DNA of 64,000 bases from an uncultured Oscillospiraceae bacterium (GCA_947588605.1 CANPYK010000009.1:1-64000); one strand, 5' to 3'; positions 42,855 through 52,143 are shown, counted from the stretch's first letter. Translations and numbers: made by a program. The notes: a model not told the origin generated them from the sequence alone.

Positions 42855-45800
42855 TTACTCCGCCGCCTTCAGCGCGGCGGCGGGGTCGATGGAGCTCAGG
42901 CGGCGGAGCATGAAGAGGTCGACGAGGAGGGAGAAGAGGATGGTGAGGGCGGTGCTGGAAAGGTAGCTTATGGGGGCCACGCGGGGGGTGAAGTGGATCA
43001 TGTCGAGCTCTATTTGCCCCACCACAAAGGCGTTGAGGGCCAGGCCTAAGGGGATGCCGGCGGCGGCGCCCAGGAGGGTGAGGAGGAGGTTTTCCCGGAG
43101 GACATAGAGGGCGGACTCGAAGTCGTAGAAGCCCAGGACCTTCACGGTGGCGATCTCCCGGAGGCGCTCCTGGATGTTGATGTTGGTGAGGTTGTAGATG
43201 ACCACGAAGGCCAGGGCGGCGGCGCAGATGACGGTGAGGAGGACGATGTAGATGAGGCTTTCCATCATATTGCCGATGCGGTTGCGCATATCCTGGCTGG
43301 AGGAGGCGGCCAGGACGTTGTCCCGGCCCAGGATCGCCGCCAGGGCCTCGCCGGTGTCGGCCCCCTCGGCCTTGAGGGCCAGGGCGTAGTTTAATTCCGG
43401 CGTCCCGGGGAGGGTGTCCGCGCGGATGTAGACGGTGTTGTAGATGTAGTTATCGAAGACGCCGGAGACGGTGACGGACACCTCCGGCCCGTCCTCCAGG
43501 CGCAGGACCAGACGGTCGCCGGCCTTCACGCCCAGCGTCTCGGCCAGGGCGGAATTCAAAAGCGCCTCGTCCTTTTGGGGGAAGGGGAGGGCCCTGGCGC
43601 CGTCGTGGAAGTCCATGAACGCCGGGACGTTCTCCGCCTCGGCGGCGTCCACGGCGGAGAGCTGTACCTCCTTCTCCTCCCGCCCCGCCACGGCGGTGAC
43701 GGTGGTCTCGTGGAGGAAGAGGGCGTCCCCGACGAATTTTGCGGTGTCCGCCATGAACGCCTCCCGGTCGGCCTCAGTCAGGGGATCTGCGAAGGTGACG
43801 GTGTAGTCGTAGAGGCTGATCTCCGTAAACTGGTAGTCCACCACATTTTTGATGGAGTCGTTGATGCCCATGCCCGTGAGCATCAGGGCGGTACAGCCCG
43901 CCACGCCTAAAACCATCATGGCGACCCGCAGCTTGTAGCGGAAAATGTTGCGCACCGTCACCTTCCAAAGGAAGCTGAGGCGGTTCCAGAGGAAGGGGAC
44001 GCGCTCTAAGAGGACCCGCTTGCCGGCCTTGGGGGGCTTGGGGCGGATGACGTTGGCGGGGACGTCCCCCACCTCCTTCCGGCAGGAAAGCCACGTCACC
44101 GCCATCATGGCCGCGAGATACAGGGCGAAGGTCACGGCGGAGAGGGGGAGGTCGAAGGTAAACTCAATAGCGTCCGAGAAGGTATACATGATGTGGTACG
44201 CCTGCCAGACCACCAGAGGGATGAGCCAGGAGCCCAGGAGGATCCCGGAGACGCACCCGATGACCGTGGCCGTGCCGGCATAGATGAGGAACTTGCCCAT
44301 GACCTTCATCCGGGAGTAGCCCAGGGCCATGAGCACCCCCAACTGGGAGCGCTGTTCCTCCACCATCCGGGAGACGGTGGTGACGCAGATGAGCGCCGCC
44401 ACCAGGAAGAAGAACACGGGGAAGACGGAGGAGATGCTTCGGACGATGGAGGTGTCGTTTTCAAAGCACACGTAGCCCAGATTTGTCCGCCGGCTCATGA
44501 GGTAGGCGTCGGGGACCTCCAGCTCGTCGATGGCGGCCCGGGCGTCGTCAAGCTCGGCCTGGGCGTCGGCAAGCTGGGCCTCGGCGTCGGCAAATTCCCG
44601 GTCGGCCTCGGCGCGGGCGTCCTCGTATTCCCGCAGGCCGTCCTCGTATTCCTGAAGCCCGTCGGCGTACTGGGCCTTCGCGTCTTCAAGCTCCCGCGCG
44701 GCCTCCTCCAGAGCGGCCTTGCCGTCCTGAAATTCGCGCAGGCCGTCCTCATAGGCCCGGAGGCCGTCTTCGTAGCCGGCCTGACCGTCGGCGTACTGCG
44801 CTTCGGCGTCCCGGAGCTTTATAAGGGCGTCGTCCAGCTCGGCCTGCGAGGTCCGGACGGCCTCGTCAAATGCCGTCCGGGCGGCGTCATATGCGGAAAG
44901 CCCCTCCTGATAGTCCGCCCAGCCGGCGTCCAGCTCCGCGCGGCCCTCGTCCAGCTGGGCCTTGGCGTCGTCCAGCTCCGCGCGGGACTCGGCTAAAGCT
45001 TCCTCGCCCTCGGCAAGCGCCTGCCAGCCCTCGTCCAGCTCCCGGCGGGAGGCGGCCAGGGTGCTCCAAGACGCGTTCAGCTGCGCCCGGGCGCTGTCCA
45101 GCTGGGATTTGGCGGCGGCCAGGGTGGCCTCGCCGTCCTGAATGGCGGCCACGGCCTCGGTGACCGTGAGCTCAGAGGACATCATGGCGGCCAGGGTATC
45201 CAGGAGCTCCAGGGTCGCCTGGTCCACCGCGCCGGCCATGAGGGCGTCGTAGAGCTCGTCGGCGGAGGCGTATGTATCCCGGATGGCGGGGAAGGTGAAG
45301 AGCAGGGGGTTATTGAGGCCCTGCTTTAACTGGGTCTTCCCGGCCTCCAGCGTTTGAAGTCCCGCCTCATAATCGGCCTCGTTTTTGCGTAAAGCGGAGG
45401 CGTAGGCGTTGTAGGTTGCAAGGCCCGATGTGTATTGTGCCTCGCCGTCCTCCAGCGTCTTCCGGTTGGCCTCCAGCTCCGCCGCGCCCTGGGCGTACCG
45501 CGCCTCGCCGTTCTCGTAGAGCTTGCGGTTGTCCTCATAGGCCGCCTCGCCGTCGGTGAGCTCCCGGAGGGCGTCGTCAAGCTCGGCTTTGGCGTCGGCA
45601 AGCTCCTGTTCGGCCTCACAGCGCTCCGTTTCAAAAGCCGCGACGCCCTCGTCGTAGGCCTTTCGCCCGTCGGCGATCTCCCGGGCGGCGTCGTCCAGCT
45701 GCGCCTTGGCGTCGTCAAGCTCGGCTTTGGCGTCGGCAAGCCTGCCCTCGCTGTCCGCAAGCTCCTTTTGGCCGTCGGCGTATTCTGTTTGGCCGTCGGC

Positions 45801-46709
45801 GATCTTTTGGGCGGCGTCGTCCAGCTCACGCTTGGCGTCAGTGAGCTCGGCTTTGGCGTCGGAAAGCTCCTTTTCGGCGTCGGCGCGCTGGGTTATGTAC
45901 TCATTATAGGCGTCGTCATATTCCTTCTGCCCGTCGGCAAGCTCCTTTTCGGCCTCCGCCACTAAACGGTCATACCGGGCCTGAGCGCGCTGGTTGGCGA
46001 GGTCCGTAAAGTGGTCCTCCAGCGCCTCGGCGCGGCCTTCGTAATCGTCATCGTAGGCCGCCGGCATATCGGGGACGCGCAGATAGACGGCGGTGAAATA
46101 GTCCGCGTCAAAGGCCCCCGGGGGCACGTAGCAGAAGGCCGTGACGGTCCCGGCGCCCAGGGAGGTACTGCCCCGCTCAAAATTGAGGTAGAGCGGCGAG
46201 GTGGCGACGCCCACCACGGTAAATTCCCGGACGGCGAAGAGGGAAAGGGTGTCCTCCTCGTTCTCCCCGGAGACGGTGACCCGGTCGCCCACGGAAAGAT
46301 TGGTCCAGGAGTCGGCAAGGCACTCATCAGGGGCCTCGGGCAGGCGGCCTGCCACCAGGTCGGGGAGGTTCACCCGCTCCGGCAGGGAGTGGAAGGCGAA
46401 GACCTGGTCCGTGCTCCCGCCGAGATTCACCAGCGCGTCCGTCTCAAAGCTCCCCTCGGCGTCCAGGACCTGTGGGTCGGCGGCCAGGGCCTCCACGTCC
46501 TCATGGGTGAGGCCCAGAGTGGTGACTATAGAGAAGTCGTAAAAGGCGGTTTTATCAAGATAGGTATTGGCCGTCTCCTTCATGGCCTTCTGGGAGACGC
46601 GCAGGCCCACGAAAAAGCCGCTCCCCAGGACGATGATGGCGAGGATCGCCAAAAACCGCCCCGGCGAGCGCAGAATTTCCCGGTAGGTGTTTTTCGAAAG
46701 TGCTTTCAT
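42855..46709 (-). CDS. FtsX/MacB-like ABC permease with very long coiled-coil insert
   Basis: 1284 aa. One membrane helix near 20-38, an extracytoplasmic domain to about 240, then roughly 490 residues of repeated AELDDA/QLADG-type heptads (245-735), predicted to be an antiparallel coiled coil. Next come the first FtsX helix cluster (about 775-910), a second helix (LRVAMMVLGVAGCTALMLTG) with extracytoplasmic domain, and a final FtsX cluster (about 1120-1270). Clostridia carry similar giant FtsX proteins. The coiled coil must project outside, where FtsX-type proteins transmit force or regulate wall enzymes or export. It is translated just after its ATPase (3-base gap). Confidence 0.9.
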   Translation of the reverse strand: MKALSKNTYREILRSPGRFLAILAIIVLGSGFFVGLRVSQKAMKETANTYLDKTAFYDFSIVTTLGLTHEDVEALAADPQVLDAEGSFETDALVNLGGSTDQVFAFHSLPERVNLPDLVAGRLPEAPDECLADSWTNLSVGDRVTVSGENEEDTLSLFAVREFTVVGVATSPLYLNFERGSTSLGAGTVTAFCYVPPGAFDADYFTAVYLRVPDMPAAYDDDYEGRAEALEDHFTDLANQRAQARYDRLVAEAEKELADGQKEYDDAYNEYITQRADAEKELSDAKAELTDAKRELDDAAQKIADGQTEYADGQKELADSEGRLADAKAELDDAKAQLDDAAREIADGRKAYDEGVAAFETERCEAEQELADAKAELDDALRELTDGEAAYEDNRKLYENGEARYAQGAAELEANRKTLEDGEAQYTSGLATYNAYASALRKNEADYEAGLQTLEAGKTQLKQGLNNPLLFTFPAIRDTYASADELYDALMAGAVDQATLELLDTLAAMMSSELTVTEAVAAIQDGEATLAAAKSQLDSARAQLNASWSTLAASRRELDEGWQALAEGEEALAESRAELDDAKAQLDEGRAELDAGWADYQEGLSAYDAARTAFDEAVRTSQAELDDALIKLRDAEAQYADGQAGYEDGLRAYEDGLREFQDGKAALEEAARELEDAKAQYADGLQEYEDGLREYEDARAEADREFADAEAQLADAQAELDDARAAIDELEVPDAYLMSRRTNLGYVCFENDTSIVRSISSVFPVFFFLVAALICVTTVSRMVEEQRSQLGVLMALGYSRMKVMGKFLIYAGTATVIGCVSGILLGSWLIPLVVWQAYHIMYTFSDAIEFTFDLPLSAVTFALYLAAMMAVTWLSCRKEVGDVPANVIRPKPPKAGKRVLLERVPFLWNRLSFLWKVTVRNIFRYKLRVAMMVLGVAGCTALMLTGMGINDSIKNVVDYQFTEISLYDYTVTFADPLTEADREAFMADTAKFVGDALFLHETTVTAVAGREEKEVQLSAVDAAEAENVPAFMDFHDGARALPFPQKDEALLNSALAETLGVKAGDRLVLRLEDGPEVSVTVSGVFDNYIYNTVYIRADTLPGTPELNYALALKAEGADTGEALAAILGRDNVLAASSSQDMRNRIGNMMESLIYIVLLTVICAAALAFVVIYNLTNINIQERLREIATVKVLGFYDFESALYVLRENLLLTLLGAAAGIPLGLALNAFVVGQIELDMIHFTPRVAPISYLSSTALTILFSLLVDLFMLRRLSSIDPAAALKAAE

Positions 46710-46712
46710 GGC

Positions 46713-47414
46713 TCACCACTCGATCTGGGAGATGGGGGTGGGGTGGGGGTTGAGGCGCATATCCCGCGCCTGGCCGCTGCGGACGGTGATGACCCGGTCG
46801 GCCATGGCGGTGAGGGCGGAATTGTGGGTGATGATGAGGACGGTCATGCCGCTCTTGCGGCTGGTGTCCTCCAGAAGCTGTAAAATCTGCTTGCCGGTGT
46901 TGTAGTCCAGCGCCCCGGTGGGCTCGTCGCAGAGAAGGAGCTTGGGGTTCTTGGCAAGGGCCCTGGCGATGGCGACCCGCTGCTGTTCCCCGCCGGACAG
47001 CTGGGAGGGGAAGTTGCCCAGCCGCTCCCCCAGGCCCACCGCCCGCAAGGTCTCGGCGGCGTCCAGAGGCGCGGGGCAGATCTGGGAGGCCAGCTCCACG
47101 TTCTCCAGCGCCGTCAGGTTCTCGATGAGGTTATAAAACTGGAAGACGAAGCCCACGTCCCGCCGGCGGTAGCCGATGAGCTTCCTGGGGGAGTAGGCGG
47201 AGATGTCCTCCCCGTCCAGGATGATGCGCCCCTCGGTGAGGCTGTCCATGCCGCCCAGGATGTTGAGGAGGGTGGTCTTCCCCGCGCCGGAGGGGCCCAC
47301 GATGACGCAGATCTCCCCCCGCTCCACCTCAAAGCTCATGCCCCGCAGGGCCTCTATCCGGACCTCGCCGGAGCGGTAGACTTTTTTTACGTCGTGAAAC
47401 TCGATGAAGGCCAT
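46713..47414 (-). CDS. ABC transporter ATP-binding protein (MacB/LolD type)
   Basis: 233 aa. Walker [17 protein letters not shown], signature [15 protein letters not shown], Walker [13 protein letters not shown] and H-loop LIITHNSAL. This is the MacB/LolD/FtsE class that pairs with FtsX-fold permeases working by mechanotransmission rather than classical transport. The ATG follows GAGGTGCGTTT. It is the first gene of a two-gene operon with the giant permease. Confidence 0.94.
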   Translation of the reverse strand: MAFIEFHDVKKVYRSGEVRIEALRGMSFEVERGEICVIVGPSGAGKTTLLNILGGMDSLTEGRIILDGEDISAYSPRKLIGYRRRDVGFVFQFYNLIENLTALENVELASQICPAPLDAAETLRAVGLGERLGNFPSQLSGGEQQRVAIARALAKNPKLLLCDEPTGALDYNTGKQILQLLEDTSRKSGMTVLIITHNSALTAMADRVITVRSGQARDMRLNPHPTPISQIEW

Positions 47415-47557
47415 AAACGCACCTCGAATTTTGTCGTCTCTTCTCTTATTATATCACAACAGGGGCCTGTGTTGTTAAGAATCAGTAAAAAAATCTTGCA
47501 AATTCTGGCGGGAGGATTTATTCTAAGAGTAAGAGAATACGACGGGAGGTACACATC

Positions 47558-48211
47558 ATGGTACACATTTTTGAGATCGTCTCCTCGCTGCTTTTAGCGC
47601 TTCTGGCGCTGTCGGGCGTCTTCATGCAGGCGGAGCTCCACAAGGGGCGCTACAGGCTGGGGACCTTTTCCTACTACACAAATCTATCGAACCTCATCAT
47701 CGGCCTCTGGCAGGCGATGCTCTTTGTCGGCACGCTGACCGGCGGGAGCTTTTACGACAAGCTCGCCGGAGCCGGGGTGCGCTACGCCCTGACGCTGATG
47801 ATCTGGGTGACGCATCTGGTGTACCACTTCCTTCTGGTGCCGGACTTCAAAAAGCGGGACATGGAGAAGTTCAAGGGGGAGTACTACACCTACCAAAACC
47901 TCACCGTCCACTACGTGGTGCCGCTCCTGACGGTCTTGCAGTGGCTGGTGTGCGCGGATAAGGAGGTGCCGTTCCTGGCCGTCATCGCCTGGCTCGTCAT
48001 CCCCGTGCTCTATCTGGGCTACGCCATGGGCCGTGCCATGTTCTTAGGGCCGGAGCCCAAGAGCGGCGTCTACCGCTACCCCTACGTCTTCATGGACCTG
48101 GATGTGCAGGGATGGAAAAACTGGATCAAAAACGTCTCCCTGGCCTTCGCCTTCTACGTGGCGCTGGGGCTGGTGCTCTATGGCGTGTCCTGGATCTTCC
48201 GGGCGTTTTGA
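47558..48211 (+). CDS. Pr6Pr-family membrane protein
   Basis: 217 aa with six predicted membrane helices. Family features: FSYYTNLSNLIIGLWQAMLF, a His in helix 4 region (TVHYVVPLLTVLQWLVCADK) and the YPYVFMDLDVQGW segment before the last helix. Pr6Pr proteins are of unproven function, grouped with FAR-17a/AIG1-like androgen-regulated membrane proteins. The ATG lies 8 bases after GGGAGG. It starts a same-strand run with the next two genes. Confidence 0.85.
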   Translation: MVHIFEIVSSLLLALLALSGVFMQAELHKGRYRLGTFSYYTNLSNLIIGLWQAMLFVGTLTGGSFYDKLAGAGVRYALTLMIWVTHLVYHFLLVPDFKKRDMEKFKGEYYTYQNLTVHYVVPLLTVLQWLVCADKEVPFLAVIAWLVIPVLYLGYAMGRAMFLGPEPKSGVYRYPYVFMDLDVQGWKNWIKNVSLAFAFYVALGLVLYGVSWIFRAF

Positions 48212-48226
48212 CCGTTGGGAGGACGT

Positions 48227-49117
48227 ATGAAGCAAAAGAGCGTTTCTCTGAAATCGCTGCTCTATATCCTGGTGGGCAACCTGGGGCTGGCGCTGGCGCT
48301 GGACTGCTTTTTCACGGGCAACGCCATTGCCGCCGGGGGCTTCGGGGGCGTGGGCGTCATCGTCAACGCCCTGGTCCCGTCCCTCAGCGTGGGCTTTGTG
48401 GTGTTCGTCATCTCCATCCCGGTGTTTATCTGGTCCTACTTTGTCCAGGGCTGGGCGTATACGCTGTCGGCCCTGCTGTCCACCGTGGCCTTCTCCGGCC
48501 TTGCCGACCTTCTGGCGTTTTTGCCCAACCTCACGGAAAACCGGCTCCTGGCCGCCATTTGCGGCGGGGCCCTCTACGGCGTGGCCGGGGCCATATTGGT
48601 CCGGGGCTACGTGGCCGGGAGCGGCACGGACCTTTTGGCGAGGCTCCTCGTCACCAAATTCCGCCACGTCTCCCTGGGGACCTTCGTCTTTTTGTGCGAC
48701 GCCGTGGTGGTGCTGGCCTCCGTCTTCGCCTTCGGGGACATCGAGTCCGGCATCTACGCCGGCGGGGCCATCGCCGTGTGCTCCTTCACCATGGACAAGG
48801 TCATCCACGGCTTTAATAAGGCCGTGGTCTTTGAGATCATCACCCCAGACGCCGAAACGGCGGATAAGCTCTCGGGCATCATCATGGAAAAGCTGGACCG
48901 CGGCGTCACCATGATCCCCGCCGTGGGGATGTACCAGCGCCGGGAGCGCAATATGCTCATGGTGGCCGTCAGCCCCAAGCAGATCTACGAGGTCAAGGAC
49001 CTCATCCACGACCACGCCCCCGGCTCCTTCGCCGTCATGCTCCACGCCAACGAGGTCATCGGCGAGGGCTTCAAGGGGTTGGATGTCACCGTGCCGGTGA
49101 AGGATGTGGAGAAATAA
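48227..49117 (+). CDS. YitT/DUF2179-family membrane protein
   Basis: 296 aa from the ATG after GGGAGGACGT. The first 200 residues contain five to six membrane helices (LYILVGNLGLALALDCFFTG, GFGGVGVIVNALV). The C-terminal 90 residues form the cytosolic DUF2179 domain (VVFEIITPDAETADKLSGII, VTMIPAVGMYQRRERNMLMV). The family is common in Firmicutes and its transport role is unproven. It lies 15 bases after the Pr6Pr gene. Confidence 0.9.
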   Translation: MKQKSVSLKSLLYILVGNLGLALALDCFFTGNAIAAGGFGGVGVIVNALVPSLSVGFVVFVISIPVFIWSYFVQGWAYTLSALLSTVAFSGLADLLAFLPNLTENRLLAAICGGALYGVAGAILVRGYVAGSGTDLLARLLVTKFRHVSLGTFVFLCDAVVVLASVFAFGDIESGIYAGGAIAVCSFTMDKVIHGFNKAVVFEIITPDAETADKLSGIIMEKLDRGVTMIPAVGMYQRRERNMLMVAVSPKQIYEVKDLIHDHAPGSFAVMLHANEVIGEGFKGLDVTVPVKDVEK

Positions 49118-49139
49118 AAAGCTTTCCGGAGGTGTTTCC

Positions 49140-50072
49140 ATGACCGCCATCCTCATCATCCTGCTTGTTTTGGACCTGGGGTTTTTACTGCTGGAGCTCT
49201 TTTTCTTCGCCGCCGCCTTTGGGGGGCACACGGACGCGGACTTCACGCGGCACGATTTTGCCCTCAAAAAGGAGCTGCGGCCTTACGCGGACCTGATCCT
49301 TGCCGGGAAGCGCTACGTGGTGGAGACGCCCCACGAGAACGTGGTTATCCGCGGGCGGGACGGGACGCGGCTTTTCGGGCGGTTTTACGATAAGGAGGAC
49401 CGCCGGGGCGTCGTCATCATGATGCACGGCTACCGGTCCATGGCGGAGAACGATTTTTCCTGCTCCTCGGAGTACGTCCACAACCAGGGCTTCGCCATGC
49501 TCCTTGTTGACCAGCGGGCCCACGGCAAAAGCGGGGGCCATGTCATGACCTTCGGCATCCGGGAGCGCTGGGACCTCCTCGATTGGGTCAACTACGTGGA
49601 AAAGCGCTTCCCCGGCGAGAAGATCATTGTGGAGGGGCTCAGTATGGGGGCCTCCACCGTGGTCATGGCGGCGGGGGAGGGGTTCCCCGAGAGCGTCCGG
49701 GGGCTCATCGCCGACTGCGGCTATACCTCCCCCAAAGAGATCATCACCTGCGTCATCAAAAGCTGGCGCCTGCCGGCGAAGGTCCTCTATCCGCTGGTGC
49801 GGCTGGCGGGGCTCATGTTCGGCGGCTTCGACTGCGAGGCGTGCTCGGCTAGGGAGGCGGCGGCCAGGGCGTCGGCGCCCGCCCTTTTCATCCACGGCGA
49901 GGGCGACACCTTCGTTCCCTGCGCCATGGGGCGGGCCAATTTCGACGCCTATGCCGGTCCCAAGCGCCTCGTCACCGTCCCCGGCGCGGACCACGGCCTG
50001 AGCTACGTGGTGGATATGCCCCGGTGCCAGCGGGAGCTCACGGGCTTCCTGGACGAGGTCCTGAGGGACTGA
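49140..50072 (+). CDS. Membrane-anchored alpha/beta hydrolase
   Basis: 310 aa. An N-terminal hydrophobic helix (AILIILLVLDLGFLLLELFF) anchors it. The hydrolase core has the oxyanion strand MMHGYRS, the nucleophile elbow GLSMGAS, the acid region FIHGEGDTFVP and the catalytic His in PGADHGLSY. This is the type annotated as alpha/beta hydrolase of unknown substrate. The ATG follows GGAGGTGTTTCC, 22 bases after the YitT gene. An upstream in-frame ATG overlaps that gene and is less likely. Confidence 0.9.
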   Translation: MTAILIILLVLDLGFLLLELFFFAAAFGGHTDADFTRHDFALKKELRPYADLILAGKRYVVETPHENVVIRGRDGTRLFGRFYDKEDRRGVVIMMHGYRSMAENDFSCSSEYVHNQGFAMLLVDQRAHGKSGGHVMTFGIRERWDLLDWVNYVEKRFPGEKIIVEGLSMGASTVVMAAGEGFPESVRGLIADCGYTSPKEIITCVIKSWRLPAKVLYPLVRLAGLMFGGFDCEACSAREAAARASAPALFIHGEGDTFVPCAMGRANFDAYAGPKRLVTVPGADHGLSYVVDMPRCQRELTGFLDEVLRD

Positions 50073-50197
50073 GAACTTTTTCATAATATTTTTCATTGCG
50101 CTCTTGACGAAACGGAAAGAATAGGGTAAAATATTATGTAAATTAGGGTCATCCTATCGCCAACCCAGATACAAGAGCCTATACGGGAGGGATAAAC

Positions 50198-51109
50198 GTG
50201 TCACTGATACCTCAGGTCAAATGCGGCCGTTGCGACAGGACATATTCCGGACTTCGCAGCCGCTGCCCATATTGCGGGGCGCACAGACATAAAAAGGGAA
50301 AGAGAGTCTCCGACGGCGACAACGCCACCTGGAAGCTCATCATCGGCATCCTGCTCATCGTGGTGCTTATCGCCGCCGTGGTCGTCATTCTGGTCACCGG
50401 CTCCACCGACGACCCCGAGCAGTCCCGCGGCAAGCCCAACACGTCGGACGGCGTGAACGACCTGCCCGGCAACTCCGATCCCAGCACCAACCCCGCGGGC
50501 ACCCAGCTCGCCGTGACGCTCTCCGACGGCTCCGCCGCCTCCTCCGTTACCGCCAAGGCCGGGGACGAGGTCCAGCTCACCGTCACCGTCACTCCCGATA
50601 CCGTCACCGATAAGCCCGTCTGGACCACCAGCGACGAAGCTATCGTCAAGGTGGAGGCCGACGAGACCGGCATGACCGCCAAGCTCACCGCCGTGGCCGA
50701 CGGCACCGCCGCCGTCACCGTTACGGTGGGCGACGCCAAGGTGGACATCCCCGTCACCGTCGGCGACAATTCCGGCACTACGCCGCCCACCACGAATCCC
50801 GGCGGCACAGCCGTGGCCTCCGCCATCGAGGTCTCCAGCCAGTATTCCAAGGGCAAGCCCATCACGGACAACACCCTTAAGGTCGGCGAGAAGGTCACCT
50901 ACACCGCCAAGGTCACCCCCTCCACCGTCACCGGCAAGGTGACCTGGAGGTGTGACACCGAGGACGCCCTGGAGATCGTGGAGCTGGATGAAACGGGCCT
51001 CAAGGTCAAGATCACCTGCGTCGGCGCCAAGGGCTACGTCCACGTCACCGCCTCCGTCGACGGCGTCAGCTACGACTTCCGCATCCAGTGTGTGAAAGCC
51101 GCGTCATAA
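50198..51109 (+). CDS. Zinc-ribbon, membrane-anchored protein with Ig-like domains
   Basis: 303 aa, GTG start after GGGAGGGATAAAC. An N-terminal cytoplasmic zinc ribbon (CGRCDRTYSGLRSRCPYCG), a membrane helix at about 47-67 (LIIGILLIVVLIAAVVVILV), then a Ser/Pro/Asn linker and two BIG2-like domains. The first contains VTPDTVTDKPVWTTSDEAIV, the second VTPSTVTGKVTWRCD. The BIG2-like unit is also found in the DUF3048 protein at 60041. It is probably an outward-facing wall or adhesive protein; the role is unknown. Transcribed alone, with a terminator after the stop. Confidence 0.85.
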   Translation: MSLIPQVKCGRCDRTYSGLRSRCPYCGAHRHKKGKRVSDGDNATWKLIIGILLIVVLIAAVVVILVTGSTDDPEQSRGKPNTSDGVNDLPGNSDPSTNPAGTQLAVTLSDGSAASSVTAKAGDEVQLTVTVTPDTVTDKPVWTTSDEAIVKVEADETGMTAKLTAVADGTAAVTVTVGDAKVDIPVTVGDNSGTTPPTTNPGGTAVASAIEVSSQYSKGKPITDNTLKVGEKVTYTAKVTPSTVTGKVTWRCDTEDALEIVELDETGLKVKITCVGAKGYVHVTASVDGVSYDFRIQCVKAAS

Positions 51110-51118
51110 AAGCGGCCA

Positions 51119-51149
51119 AGCGGCCCCGAGATCTCGGGGCCGCGTTTTT
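51119..51149 (+). terminator. Rho-independent terminator
   Basis: GCGGCCCCGAGA and TCTCGGGGCCGC are a perfect palindromic stem followed by GTTTTTG. Confidence 0.85.
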
Positions 51150-51159
51150 GTGGGACCTC

Positions 51160-51360
51160 TTGTAGGGGCCGCCGTCCCCGGCGGCCCTTCCTTCATTTAT
51201 TGACACGTCCCCAAAGTCAAGATGGGGCGAAATCCCTTCAAATTGACACCGGAGGTCATCGAAACGCGGGTCGCCGGGGACGGCGACCCCTACGGCGTTG
51301 ATTGGAGGCAATTCAAGTAGGGGCGGGTTCTAAACCCGCCCGTCCCCGCCTTTTTTCGTT
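51160..51360. repeat. Dispersed GC-rich palindromes before the tRNA cluster
   Basis: Holds GGGGCCGCCGTCCCCGGCGGCCC, GGGTCGCCGGGGACGGCGACCC and GGGGCGGGTTCTAAACCCGCCC type palindromes, as seen in several other gaps. No gene is visible up to the first tRNA at 51432. Confidence 0.75.
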
Positions 51361-51431
51361 TTTTGAAAAAAACATTTGACAAGCACCGGGATATATGGTA
51401 TTATCTTTAAGCCGTGTTGAGTAATGGATTC

Positions 51432-51506
51432 GCGGGTGTAGCACAACGGCTAGTGCACCAGCCTTCCAAGCTGGGGACGTGGGTTCGATTCCCATCACCC
51501 GCTCCA
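51432..51506 (+). tRNA. tRNA-Gly (anticodon TCC)
   Basis: 75 nt with CCA. Acceptor GCGGGTG/CACCCGC, anticodon stem CCAGC/GCTGG around CTTCCAA, T arm GTGGG-TTCGATT-CCCAT. It is first of five tRNAs on the plus strand. Confidence 0.93.
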
Positions 51507-51529
51507 GCATGAAAGGGCGGAAACTACAC

Positions 51530-51606
51530 GCGCCAATAGCTCAGCAGGATAGAGCAACTGCCTTCTAAGCAGTAGGCCGGGGGTTCGAGTCCCTCTTGGC
51601 GTGCCA
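51530..51606 (+). tRNA. tRNA-Arg (anticodon TCT)
   Basis: 77 nt with CCA. Acceptor GCGCCAA/TTGGCGT, anticodon stem ACTGC/GCAGT around CTTCTAA, T arm GGGGG-TTCGAGT-CCCTC. It reads AGA/AGG. Confidence 0.93.
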
Positions 51607-51680
51607 ACGTCGTCGCGGAAGTCGCGTTACTCCTCTCCCCACACGATTTTCAATCGTGCGGGGGCCCCAAAAATAAATAT

Positions 51681-51758
<78 letters not shown>

Positions 51759-51808
51759 CGCGCTGACGCCACCAAATCTGATGGCGTCAGCGCCACATAA
51801 AGCCAAGT

Positions 51809-51883
51809 AGGGATGTCGCCAAGCGGTAAGGCACAGGACTTTGACTCCTGCATTCGTGGGTTCGAGTCCCGCCATCCCTGCCA
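51809..51883 (+). tRNA. tRNA-Gln (anticodon TTG)
   Basis: 75 nt with CCA. Acceptor AGGGATG/CATCCCT, anticodon loop TTTTGAC-type with TTG, T arm GTGGG-TTCGAGT-CCCGC. It complements the CTG isoacceptor at 9679. Confidence 0.92.
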
Positions 51884-52067
51884 CGTCGTCGTCGCTGAAC
51901 CCGCTTTACCTCGGGCTCCCTTCGGTCGCCCTCAGGCGCTGGGTTCGCTCATCTCCGGCCTAAGAGCCGCCGCTGCGCGGCGGTTGGCCTCCGAAACGCG
52001 CCTGCGGGCGCAGTCCTCTCCCCGCGCAATCTTTGATTGCGCGGGGACCCCGGAGAAATATAGTCTT
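51884..52067. repeat. tRNA spacer repeat homologous to MITE interior
   Basis: This 184-base spacer carries, in the inverse orientation, the interior of the 321-bp MITE copies: GTCGTCGTCGCTGAAC, GGGCTCCC-TTCGGTCGCC, AGAGCCGCCGCTGCGCGGCG, GCCTGCGGGCGCAGTC. It ends in the hairpin CCCCGCGCAAT/GATTGCGCGGGG and AGAAATAT before tRNA-Lys. The TIRs of the MITE are absent here. Confidence 0.75.
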
Positions 52068-52143
52068 GACTTGGTAGCTCAGCAGGCAGAGCACCTGCCT
52101 TTTAAGCAGGGTGTCCCGGGTTCGAATCCCGGCCAGGTCACCA
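52068..52143 (+). tRNA. tRNA-Lys (anticodon TTT)
   Basis: 76 nt with CCA. Acceptor GACTTGG/CCAGGTC, anticodon stem CCTGC/GCAGG around CTTTTAA, T arm CCGGG-TTCGAAT-CCCGG. It is last of the cluster. Confidence 0.94.
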
